Assembly: GCA_022814565.1 (NCBI GenBank)
Contig: JAKLNG010000011.1
Coordinates: 558,001 to 622,000, forward strand
DNA from: Phaeophleospora eucalypticola
Lineage: Eukaryota; Ascomycota; Dothideomycetes; Mycosphaerellales; Mycosphaerellaceae
Length of the DNA stretch: 64,000 bases
Reading direction: 5' to 3'
Part shown: in pieces, positions 30,897 through 39,500 of the stretch
Numbering within the stretch: position 1 is the stretch's first letter
Layout of the letters: the number at the start of each line of letters is the position of its first letter
Made by a program: the position numbers and the translations under genes
The notes under the pieces: model-generated
Databases searched by the model: none
The model's input: only the letters and a program-made list of their open reading frames with translations
What the model was told of the DNA's origin: nothing

Positions 30897-31588
30897 GATG
30901 TGTGGTGGTGCGGGAGGAGTTGATTGTCGCAGAGATCGAGTCCGGTATTGCGCTTATATGGCTCCGTTTGTCGCCTGCGCACGGACCTGGGAATCAGCTG
31001 GAAGCGCGTGTCTGCGTCAGAATGGGATTCACCGAGTAAGGTTTAAAAGCTACTTGCGACAGGACCAGTCTGATACATTCCATCTCTCGAGCTAGAGAGA
31101 CACAGTGAGACAAGCAGATTGGTCAAGACGTTCTTGAATCAGGAGTGTTACCTTCCCACGATGTCGAGGCCCTTTCGTTCTATCCAGGCACCAAGTGGCA
31201 GAACGATGGCCAGTAGATGTGGCCAAGTCTCAGGCGTGCGAGCCTAGCCGTCGCTGCACTCGGGTGTTCGACATCTCCGTGCGCTGTCCAAGACCAAACG
31301 GCTTGACCTCCCTTCCATTGACGTGAAATTCAGCCATCTCGAACCAGAAGCCCAATGACGCCAGGAGAACACGTCTCCAAAGATTATCAGGGGCAAGCAT
31401 GCAAGGGTTGTTGTAACTTTCTCGAGGTTGATTGAAGATCTCCTTGGTACATACAAATCCTGTACAGCGCGCCATCCAAAAGCGCTGAGTTGAGAGCAAA
31501 CGCCATTCGCCTCGCTTCTGCGTGATTCTGATGTCGCACGCCAATCTATGTGAACAGGACAAAGGAGTGAAGAACGAGAGAGGCCATA
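30897..31588. other. Intergenic region, no gene seen
   Basis: It lies upstream of the DUF6604 gene and downstream of mtp18. A short minus-strand frame (31230-31562) lacks motifs and splice context. Confidence 0.35.
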
Positions 31589-32374
31589 CTATAGCTCCTT
31601 CGTCAACTCCTTCGAGACCTTGCCCGACTCTGCGTTCGGCTTCCCAACAGCTTGAGGCCCGCCGACCGCTTCGAAAGCCTTATGGAAGACCCATTCTGTC
31701 GCGTGCTCCACTGGCTCGTCGAACATGTACGGGAGCGCGGGAACAGCGGCCAGTCCTAGTCCGATCGGGCCCCAGGTCCGTAACTTCACATTCTTGACGT
31801 TCTTCATCGCTCGTCCGGAGTACCGTACAATGCTGTGGATGGTGAACGCTGGTAGACCCATGCTTGCCAGACCCTGGAAGACCGCCCGCTGTGCCATGAC
31901 ACTCCTGTAGTCCTCGATCGCCGGAATCGCCCTTCCAGGATGCATGGCGGCTTCTATCTTATCCTCCTCCGTTTCTGGGTTCAGTATCTTCTGGTTTCGC
32001 ATCCGCGCTTTGTAGCCTTCATATCCAACGTCTCCAATGAGATACGCCCACGAAACTCCGTAAGCTGCTCGCACCATGATGGGATGCGCGACAGGACGAA
32101 ATGATTCGCCTATATCGGATGTGTATGCGACGTATCGGTGAGCGCTGAGCATAATCGTTCGCAAGCGGGAGGCGTATGCGGCATAACGAACGCTGGACTC
32201 TGTAGAGTCTTCCGCGTTGCCTGACGTGAGAACCTCCCAGAAGCGCTCTTCATTGTCAAGATTCTTCTGCAGGTCGACAGGAAGCTTTTGTCGTGGGAGA
32301 GGTTTTGAGAAGTCGGGGCGGTCTTCGGTGCGTTCGTGAGGAATATCGTCCGGGTTATCGCTCTGATTCGACAT
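31589..32374 (-). CDS. mtp18: Mitochondrial fission process protein 1 (Mtp18) homologue
   Basis: A single-exon 261-aa protein. The core has RYAAYASRLRTIMLSAHRYV, then AYTSDIGESFRPVAHPIMVR and AAYGVSWAYLIGDVGYEGYK, the signature of the MTP18/MTFP1 family, followed by hydrophobic helices (GLASMGLPAFTIHSIVRYSG; IGLGLAAVPALPYMF). In animals MTP18 is an inner-membrane protein promoting mitochondrial fission; fungal homologues are little studied. It is head-to-head with atp19. Confidence 0.92.
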   Translation of the reverse strand: MSNQSDNPDDIPHERTEDRPDFSKPLPRQKLPVDLQKNLDNEERFWEVLTSGNAEDSTESSVRYAAYASRLRTIMLSAHRYVAYTSDIGESFRPVAHPIMVRAAYGVSWAYLIGDVGYEGYKARMRNQKILNPETEEDKIEAAMHPGRAIPAIEDYRSVMAQRAVFQGLASMGLPAFTIHSIVRYSGRAMKNVKNVKLRTWGPIGLGLAAVPALPYMFDEPVEHATEWVFHKAFEAVGGPQAVGKPNAESGKVSKELTKEL

Positions 32375-32700
32375 TTCGAGTGATGTGCTTGGCGTGAGAC
32401 GCTGAGACCAATATGAGAAGGGGACTGTGATTTTGATAGCGCCTGCTCTGATGTTCTATATCTTCTAGTAGAGCGTGTATCGCGGAGAAAGAGGGATGCG
32501 AAGGAGAAGGCCTGGAATGAACGTGGGAGTGACGTTGGAAGCTCGTAGCTGAGATGTGGCTGAAGCTGTGGCTCGGGTGCTTTCGGCAACTCTGCCGACG
32601 AAACCTCACGACTTCATCCGCTGTTGAAGACCGCATCTCTCTGATCCCATCGAAACAATCTAAATCAGCTGTTCCACACCACAAACGAATCGTCAGCAAA
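32375..32700. promoter_or_regulatory. 326-bp divergent promoter shared by mtp18 and atp19
   Basis: It separates the start codons of two divergently transcribed mitochondrial genes. No other gene fits. Shared regulation is inferred from the arrangement. Confidence 0.5.
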
Positions 32701-33092
32701 ATGGTCGTCTACTACCAGATCGCCGGTCAGAAGGTCGGCTCCCACGTGGTATGCACAGCCCTCAACCGCGCCCGGGCCCCTTGGGTGGAATCAGACATTG
32801 CGACGGCGACAAGCGACAACGAATGCTAACTCAGCACTGGCGTAGCTCTCGATTGCAACCCTTTCGACCCTTTTCATCGGTGGCTGGGCCATGAGCGGCG
32901 GAAGCAAGAAGCCCAATGCGCAGCAGGGCCCACCGATCAACGCATCCAGCAAGGACGAGGAGAACTTCATACAGTATGTTGCATCCAAAATGCACCAAGA
33001 AAGAGCTTGAGAAAGGGTTTGGAACTGACATTGTGCTCTGCAGAGAATTCTTAAAGTCAGCGGAGCAAGAAGAGAAGGGCAAAAAGCATTAA
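32701..33092 (+). CDS. atp19: ATP synthase subunit k (Atp19)
   Basis: Three exons (32701-32748, 32846-32973, 33044-33092) with introns of 97 and 70 nt give 74 aa. The sequence is MVVYYQIAGQKVGSHV, then LSIATLSTLFIGGWAMSGGS (one transmembrane helix), SKKPNAQQGPPINASS and a charged C-terminus EFLKSAEQEEKGKKH. This is the standard form of fungal Atp19, a small subunit at the dimer interface of mitochondrial F1Fo-ATP synthase. Small size and interruption by two introns explain why simple frame searches would miss it. Confidence 0.95.
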
Positions 33093-33533
33093 GAGATATG
33101 ATGTGAAATGACACGAGGAGAGACCAGAAGAAAGCATTGTGACCCCACCAAGATGCTTGAGGATCCTGCTATAGGCTCATAGTCGCGAGCGTGGAATGTG
33201 TATATATAGACGCCATGCAATGGCTTCTCCCCAGGTCTTGAGGCCTACTGATCCTCGCAGCGACGCTCCGCCTTGGCGCGATATTTGATGATGTTGCAAC
33301 ACTGACAGCCATCTGAGACAACTAATATCTAGCACTGACACCTTTGAAGCCCATTTCAAGTCTAATCCTAAGTCTAGTGGCAACATTGAAGACTCATTGG
33401 GCCACATTAAGATTCGAAGTCAGCTCTTGCGCGAAGAGACTCGGGTCTTCGAAGGCCTGTCTGATGTCCCCGCCATGCCGGCTATTGCAGAAAGAGGCGA
33501 ATTAATGGGCAAGCGAACAGGAATCGGCATCTC
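33093..33533. other. Intergenic between atp19 and the tRNA-like array
   Basis: No gene recognised. It should include the atp19 3' UTR. Confidence 0.35.
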
Positions 33534-33559
33534 AAAAAGCAAAACACCTGATTAATTTC

Positions 33560-33719
33560 TGGCTCTACCACGAATCGAACGTGGATCTCCCGAACACATG
33601 GAGGCGGCCGAAGCTGCCAGTGCTACGACCGGGCAAAGGTTTAGGGCCGGCCCAGGAAGGGCTCACGCCCGATTTGCCCTCACATCATTCAGACGTGCTC
33701 ACCATTGCCCCACAGAACC
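33560..33719 (-). tRNA. tRNA-like gene A with ~87-nt insertion at the anticodon loop
   Basis: Read on the minus strand: acceptor GGTTCTG pairs with TAGAGCC plus discriminator A. Box A region is TGGGGCAATGGTGAGCAC, anticodon stem TCTGA/TCGGG, and T arm CCACG-TTCGATT-CGTGG. Between the anticodon-stem strands lies an insert containing GGTCGTAGCAC and a GGCAGCTTCGGCCGCC hairpin. T4 and T5 runs (33541-33544, 33534-33538) follow the 3' end, as for Pol III termination. Splicing after position 37 would leave anticodon GAT, which is unusual for a eukaryote. The arms resemble tRNA-Arg(UCU). Confidence 0.55.
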
Positions 33720-33857
33720 CAGGATACTGCATGAATGAGAGAAGCACGGGTTCTGTAAGCTCATGTACCTAACAAACATTGGAGAACGGCAAGCGAAAGC
33801 AGTTTATAGGGCACTGCAGTTCGCAAATACTTCGTGAATGCTAAACAGAAGGATATG

Positions 33858-34020
33858 TGTCTCCGCCCCGAGTCCAACGTGGATCCTCCTGAACATATGA
33901 CAACAGCTGACGCTGTTCGTGCTACGACCGAGACGGCCTTGTAGCAACAAGAATGCCTCTCTACGGCGGCATCCAACCAGCGGCCATTTCAGACGTGCTG
34001 CCTTGTGCACCACAGGGGCC
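33858..34020 (-). pseudogene. tRNA-like cassette B, degenerate
   Basis: It has the same layout: GTGGTGC...GCAC D arm, TCTGA/TCAGG anticodon stem, and an insert with GGTCGTAGCAC followed by a perfect AACAGC-GTCA-GCTGTT-type hairpin. Box B is altered (GTTGGACTC), the acceptor strands GGCCCCT and CGGAGAC do not pair well, and no T4 run follows. This copy is most likely decayed. Confidence 0.5.
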
Positions 34021-34150
34021 GCAATTAGTCCAAAATGAGGCAAAGCAGTCCTAGACATAGTCTGAAATTTAGGAGGCGAGCAGCCTGTGACAACAACCTG
34101 TCATATGACGAGAAAAGCTGGGCTGGTGAAGCAAAAATACGAAAGTACGT

Positions 34151-34323
34151 TGGCTCCCCTACGACTCGAACGTAGATCTTCTGAACACTCGCTTGCCGGG
34201 GCAGCAGTGCTACGACCGGACGCAGCGGGGGGAAAGGGGCAGTCATCCAGCAATGAACTTAATCATTGGCGGGTCAAGCGTCCTCATATGCGTCAGATAT
34301 GCTAGCCATTACACCAAAGAGCC
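34151..34323 (-). tRNA. tRNA-like gene C with ~100-nt insertion at the anticodon loop
   Basis: Acceptor GGCTCTT pairs fully (with G-T) with GGGAGCC plus discriminator A. Box A is TGGTGTAATGGCTAGC, the anticodon stem TCTGA/TCAGA is perfect, and the T arm is CTACG-TTCGAGT-CGTAG with consensus box B GTTCGAGTC. The insert carries GGTCGTAGCAC. A T5 run (34133-34137) follows 14 nt after the 3' end. A canonical splice after position 37 would give anticodon CAT, but position 33 would be G where U is nearly universal. All arms are intact, so this is the best candidate for an expressed member. Confidence 0.55.
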
Positions 34324-34447
34324 GAAGTCCAGAGAATGAAGTGTCGGTGCTCGCGTTAGTCCATATAGGTCAGCAGAGTAGCACGTGAAAGCATCTTGCC
34401 AAGCTGAGTGGGCGAGAGCAGTCCAAAACCCAAAAAGGAATTGCGAT

Positions 34448-34601
34448 TGGCTCTGCTACGAATTGAACGTAGGTCTTCTGAGAACTTGGTCACGGTCGAA
34501 ACTCTCAAGCGGTGAGCAAGGCCTCCCCCTACGGCTTTGCCGCAAAGCTTCCCTCGGTCATCCTCATGTGTCAGATGTGCTAACCGTTGCACCACGGAGC
34601 C
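34448..34601 (-). tRNA. tRNA-like gene D with ~80-nt insertion at the anticodon loop
   Basis: Acceptor GGCTCCG pairs with CAGAGCC (one mismatch) plus discriminator A. Box A is TGGTGCAACGGTTAGC, the anticodon stem TCTGA/TCAGA is perfect, and the T arm is CTACG-TTCAATT-CGTAG. The insert differs from A-C, lacks GGTCGTAGCAC and contains a GCTTT-GCGGC-AAAGC hairpin. A T5 run (34432-34436) follows 12 nt after the 3' end. Position 33 is A and the apparent anticodon CAT, again non-standard. Confidence 0.55.
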
Positions 34602-34877
34602 ATGTCAAGCTGTATCGGGGGAGAAGTATTGATGTATATAGTTTGAGTCTTCACGAGTCGGCAATTAGGAAGGCAGGGAGGGAAAGGGCGACCTGGTGGA
34701 TGTTGTGAGTTCGACTCGTATGCTGGACGCACACGCGTGGGTTTTATTATATCGTGATGTTGTTACAACGTCTAAGCTTTCGTGCCTTCGTAGATGCTCG
34801 TGATAGACCTCCATGCTCACTCATGCTTCTTCCCCAACGCCACGCTAAGTTTGCTTCAAGAAACGCTACTCAACAGA

Positions 34878-35813
34878 TCAAGCAGTCTGATCTGGAGTCT
34901 TTGCCATACCAGCTCCAACTCCACGCAGCAGCACTATCGTATTGCCCGTTTGAACAGCCTTTCCAAGCTTTTCTCCAAACTCGAGCAACCTTCCTCCTTC
35001 CACGTGAAACACTCTCAGCTTATCCTCCTCGCTTTCTGATCTGTTGTTCACGTTCTGCACCTGCAGCCCCTTCGCAGCGAGATCTAGTACCCTCCCTACA
35101 GAGAACTCCGTGCTGTAGAAGAAGTTGCCTTTGGGGATCTTGGCCGTCAACGTGTCCGACGACGCCTCCACGTACAAATACACCCTCTTGTCCTGCGGAA
35201 TCTTGTCGTCGCCCTTGGCCGTCTTCTTCAGCGTCGCTGTTGCAGCGATCGATGCTGCAGCTGACTTCTTCGCCGTGCTTTGGGGTATGCTGACCTTTTT
35301 ACTCGCTCCCCACGCTCTTAGCTTCTCCAAAGCAGCCATTCCCTTCTCCTTCTGCGTCGCCGGCCTCGCGCCTTTCGGTTTGAGATTCGCACAGTCATGG
35401 TCTTGCGTAAAGCGATGTTTTAAGCAGTAGCGATAGTTGCACTTGTCGCATTGCACACCCGTAACCAGTGGCGTATCTATCAGCGTCTTACAGCTGGGCA
35501 GACTGCACTGCTGCTCATGCGTTAAGATATTCGGCTTCGGGGAAGGTGTATATCCAGTCGTGCCGGCTCCGCGATTGGCTTCGGCACGCTTGCGACCCCA
35601 TTCGCCGGCCTTGGGGCAGGAATGTGCAGTTTCGGTGCGGTGGTCGAGGCAGTATTTTCCGGCGCAGGACATGCATTTGAAGGGCAGGAAGTCGATCTGT
35701 CCGCAGTAGGGTGCTTGGCAGTGGGCGCCGATGGCTTCGACGTCTTCGGCAGTCATCTTGCTGTAGGATTCGGCGGTTTCGCTGGAGGACGCCATGACGC
35801 TGGAATGTTGCAT
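34878..35813 (-). CDS. cuz1: AN1-type zinc-finger protein with C-terminal ubiquitin-like domain (Cuz1 type)
   Basis: A single-exon 311-aa protein. Two AN1 fingers lie at ~30-70 (CQAPYCGQIDFLPFKCMSC, YCLDHR, HSC) and ~102-142 (CSLPSCKTLIDTP, QCDKCNYRYCLKHR, HDC). A Lys/Ala-rich linker leads to a beta-rich C-terminal domain (RVYLYVEASSDTLTAKIPKG ... NTIVLLRGVG) of ubiquitin-like type. The layout matches yeast Cuz1, which binds Cdc48 and the proteasome and responds to arsenite. Another start (MASSSE, 35795) lies six codons in. Confidence 0.9.
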   Translation of the reverse strand: MQHSSVMASSSETAESYSKMTAEDVEAIGAHCQAPYCGQIDFLPFKCMSCAGKYCLDHRTETAHSCPKAGEWGRKRAEANRGAGTTGYTPSPKPNILTHEQQCSLPSCKTLIDTPLVTGVQCDKCNYRYCLKHRFTQDHDCANLKPKGARPATQKEKGMAALEKLRAWGASKKVSIPQSTAKKSAAASIAATATLKKTAKGDDKIPQDKRVYLYVEASSDTLTAKIPKGNFFYSTEFSVGRVLDLAAKGLQVQNVNNRSESEEDKLRVFHVEGGRLLEFGEKLGKAVQTGNTIVLLRGVGAGMAKTPDQTA

Positions 35814-36522
35814 TTATATGGGAAATCTGCTGTGGTTGTTGCGTGGCATTTGGAGCCTGGGGGCTCTTGTCCTCACTCAGCAGCACGCGAAGGCGAAGAA
35901 GGTTCTGGGCGCCAGGGCTGAGATGACGGAATGACTCGGCGCTTGGGAGTGGTGAACTCCGACGATGGATTCCGTCAGAAGAACATACTCTTGTCCACAC
36001 TTCGATTCATCAGCAAAACATTCATGCTGGCGCTCTGCTGTTCACTTACACGGCTCATCTCACGTGGAAGGCTCCCAATACGGAAGGAGAGCGGTATCAC
36101 ATGAAAGGGCCCGTGCTTCGTGCCCCGGCCGCGGCTAGCGAGCCGATCTCTGCCGTTTGTGGAGACGGACCCCGCGTTGCGGCGGCAGGCACGCGATGTT
36201 GCTCACCACCTCGTCTCGACGACGTGTAGCCGTCACGCCGTGTGTCCGGCGAGCTCCCTCCCACTCCTCCCTCCCTCTTCTATACCTCGCTGCCAGGTGC
36301 ATCGAGACCAGTGACCTGTACCAGGGCTGCTGTGCGGCTGCTTGGAACGTCGTGCTTTGTTTGGCTTCCATACCTTATCGACGACGACCAGCAATCTTTC
36401 CACACCTCGCCGCCTGCCGCTTGCTGATGAAGCTCCGATAGCGATAGCCGCCTGTGCTCACTGCTCACCAACGCCTGTCCACTGCTGTGATCAGCAACAG
36501 GCTGTCGATTCCATCCATCAAG
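35814..36522. promoter_or_regulatory. Divergent promoter region of cuz1 and the 1383-aa gene
   Basis: About 0.7 kb between two start codons. Several short frames occur here but none with motifs. No TATA box is evident; the sequence is CT-rich toward the right-hand gene. Confidence 0.35.
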
Positions 36523-39500
36523 ATGCTCCCGCCACAGCTACAGCACGGCCTGAGGCGGCACTCGCTGTCATCCACCGCGCCTACTGCCACCCTCAGGTCG
36601 TCCGCGAGCCCCATCGTGCGTGCCACTCAGTCCCGAGGCTGCTGGTGGGGACGTCCGCGAGACTACCCATCCCGAGTCGATCCAATGTTCCATCGTTTCG
36701 CTCGCTATCGAACACTGAAGACAAGAGCCAAGTTGCTCGATAAGCTACGTCGAAGAGGACGCTGGGATTGGGATGCCAATCAACAGCCGTTTTTCAATCC
36801 GAAGCACGTTCGCTTGGCTAGTCACATCAACCGACCAAGATGGAGGCCTAATGAGGAAAAAGATGGCAAAGCAAAGGAGACTCAAGAAGAGGCTCTCGAC
36901 GAAGACGGCTTCGAGCTCAGTCGTCGCGAGAAGGAGTGGAAAGACCAGATGGAGGCCATGCGGAAACGCATCGAGCAAGACCCATACGAAGCAGTCTTTG
37001 GCAAGCGCTTTGAGCCCTTCTGGAGCCCGCTCGTGCCCACCTGGATGCGGGAGGAGATGGGTCTTGAAGAGGAGCGAAAGCCCAGATACTCGCGCAATGG
37101 TAATAGCACCCCTGGATACTCGCCACCAAAGCCATCGTCTAGTGAAGCGAAGCCAGTCAATCCTGTAGAACGTGCATCGAAGCAGCAGTCCAAGAACGAG
37201 GCCGAGTCCGATGGCGAGACCCCGAATGGCCAGCTCACCAGCTACTCATATACACCCAAGAAACCAACCGTTGGTGGCGAACCAGAGAGCCCGAATGGCC
37301 AACTGACCAACTACTCCTACGCTGCGTCCACGTCTACCACGTGGGATTCGTGGACCAAGAAAACACGGAGGACAGAATGGGACTCCATCTCAGGCAAAGC
37401 GAGGCGCTACGAGTACGATCCGATATCAAACCGAATGGTCGAGATCGGCCAGCCAAAGGGCTTGGAGACTTCCAAGTCAGTGCCTCTCGAAGCCGCTAAG
37501 CAAGATCCAATGTTTGGCGCAGAGAAGAAGTCCAAGCAGCCTTACGTGAAAGCGAATGGCTTTGTAGAAAGCACTGCCCCTGAAGTTGCAGATTGGACCG
37601 TCAAGTCGGCTGCGGAAGGACGCAGATCCATCCCGATCCCAACGCAAACAGTCGAACCGACGCCAAAGGCGAAGACTTCAGTCTACTTCCCATCTCTGCT
37701 CAACACTTCCGTAGTGCCCAAGGCTACAAAGCCCGCTGATGTTGCTACTGTACCCGAGAAAGAGATTGACAAGCTTACTGCCAATGATGTCCGTGCTAGT
37801 GTAGGAAAGTCAAAAGAAGGTCGAACGACCGCTACTCAAGCTCAGAGCAGTCAGGACGAGGCACGCGCCCACCGCAATGGCAAGATGGATCCCACAAAGA
37901 GCCAATGGGACCAGGCTGAGACCCAAATGATGCTCCACGAGCACATTGACGCTCTTACGCAGAAGCGAGAGAAATTGCTGCAGCAAGAGCACCAATTCTT
38001 CCAAGACGCAAACTTGAGCCAGCGCCTACTCAGCACCAATGATAGGCTCCTTGACGCGAAGAAGCGGCTTGTCGAGATGGACCAGACGGAAACTAGAGCT
38101 CGTGGCACAGTCGCCCAGATGGTGGACTATACGCGAGAAAAGACAATCAACAGATTCTGGCGAGAGAGACTTCAGCGACATGCAACCATGCAGTTGGAAA
38201 CAGCTCTCGATCGCAAGACTGACACGAAGACCGAGGCATCCCCTCAATCTATTCCTCAAGCCAAGCCAACGACTACAGCCTCTCTGCAGCCATCTGTGGA
38301 GAGGATGCAGTCAAAGGACCTCCCGTCCGCCGTGGAACTTGACGATTCTGCCGCGCATGAGTCGACTGGTGATCGTGTCGACTACTCTGCAGCCAACGTT
38401 CCGAAGCAGTGGGGTAAGCAGGCCGATCTACTTCAAGCTGATCGTGTCAAGCGGACTCGTGGAACAGTCAGTGAGCATACCCCCGCGATAGATGGATGGA
38501 CTCAACATCAGACACTGCACCTTGACCAATTGAAGCAAAGGCATTCTGCTGATAAGCCGCGTTGGACTGATATCATGAACGCCCGCCGAGCGAAGTACGA
38601 GGCTGAGAAGGCTGAGAAGAAGACAATTGATCCAAGCGCAGCCGCACGGAAGGAAAAGCTCGCAAAGGCCAACGCCATGCTTGAGGCCGAAGTCAATGAG
38701 CAGAAGACGCGTATGCAGGCACATGAAGGTCAGCTTGTCCCGAATGTGTCAACTTCGGTGTCAAGCTCTGCCTCTGATGGCGGCTCCCGTCACACCGTGG
38801 ACTTTCAGGCCGAGCGGGAGCGGTACAAGGCAAAGATTCGCGACCTGCGTAAAGAGCTCGACACTACATTCAAACAAAGCAGCGTCAACGCCGAGATGCA
38901 TCTTGACAGGATTCGCGATCTAGCTAATGGCGGCTCTCGCGAAACAGCAGAGTTTGAAGTCGAAAGAGAACGCTACAAGCAGAAGATCCGCGACCTCAGG
39001 AAGGAGCTTGACACGACATTCAAGCAGAGCAGTGTAAACGCCGAGATGCATGTTGAGCGAATTCGCGACTTGGAGAAAGAGATGGAGGCGCTTCGCAAGA
39101 GCAACATCGCCGATGTCAGGTTCGTAGAAGAGCGCTTCCAGCAGAAGATCAACGTCTTGAAGGCCGATATCGATAGAGCCTACATTCCTTACGTCGAGAG
39201 ATCTCAGAAGCAAGCTGTGCAGATCCAAGAGCTTGAGAAGAAGCTGAAGGAAGCTGAATCTGGGTCACAGCCTGCGAAGAGCGGACCAGAGATTTCGCAC
39301 GCTGAGGGCGATTTCTGCAAGAATGTCACTAAGTATGCCAAGGACAATAGCAAGTGGTATAAGAAGCCCTGCCGCAATCCGGAGGCTACTGGAAAGCCGA
39401 CTGAGCAAGAGATCAACGCGGCGGCGAAGAGTGTGGAGACGAAGGAAGACAGTCTCGCTCGCAAAGTCAAGGATATATATGAGAGCAGATACGGCACCAT

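Larger units (their letters stand above)
33534..34601 (-). repeat. Tandem array of four tRNA-like cassettes, period ~296 bp
   Basis: Cassette 3' ends lie at 33560, 33858, 34151 and 34448, a spacing of 298, 293 and 297 bp. Each unit has a ~155-173-bp tRNA-like body and a ~125-140-bp spacer. Spacers have diverged beyond easy recognition while the tRNA-like arms have been kept, which suggests either selection on the arms or an old tandem duplication. Confidence 0.75.

Noticed and set aside
33534..34601. CRISPR-like regular array
   Set aside because: The ~296-bp periodicity comes from tRNA-like cassettes and not from short identical repeats; the organism is a eukaryote.
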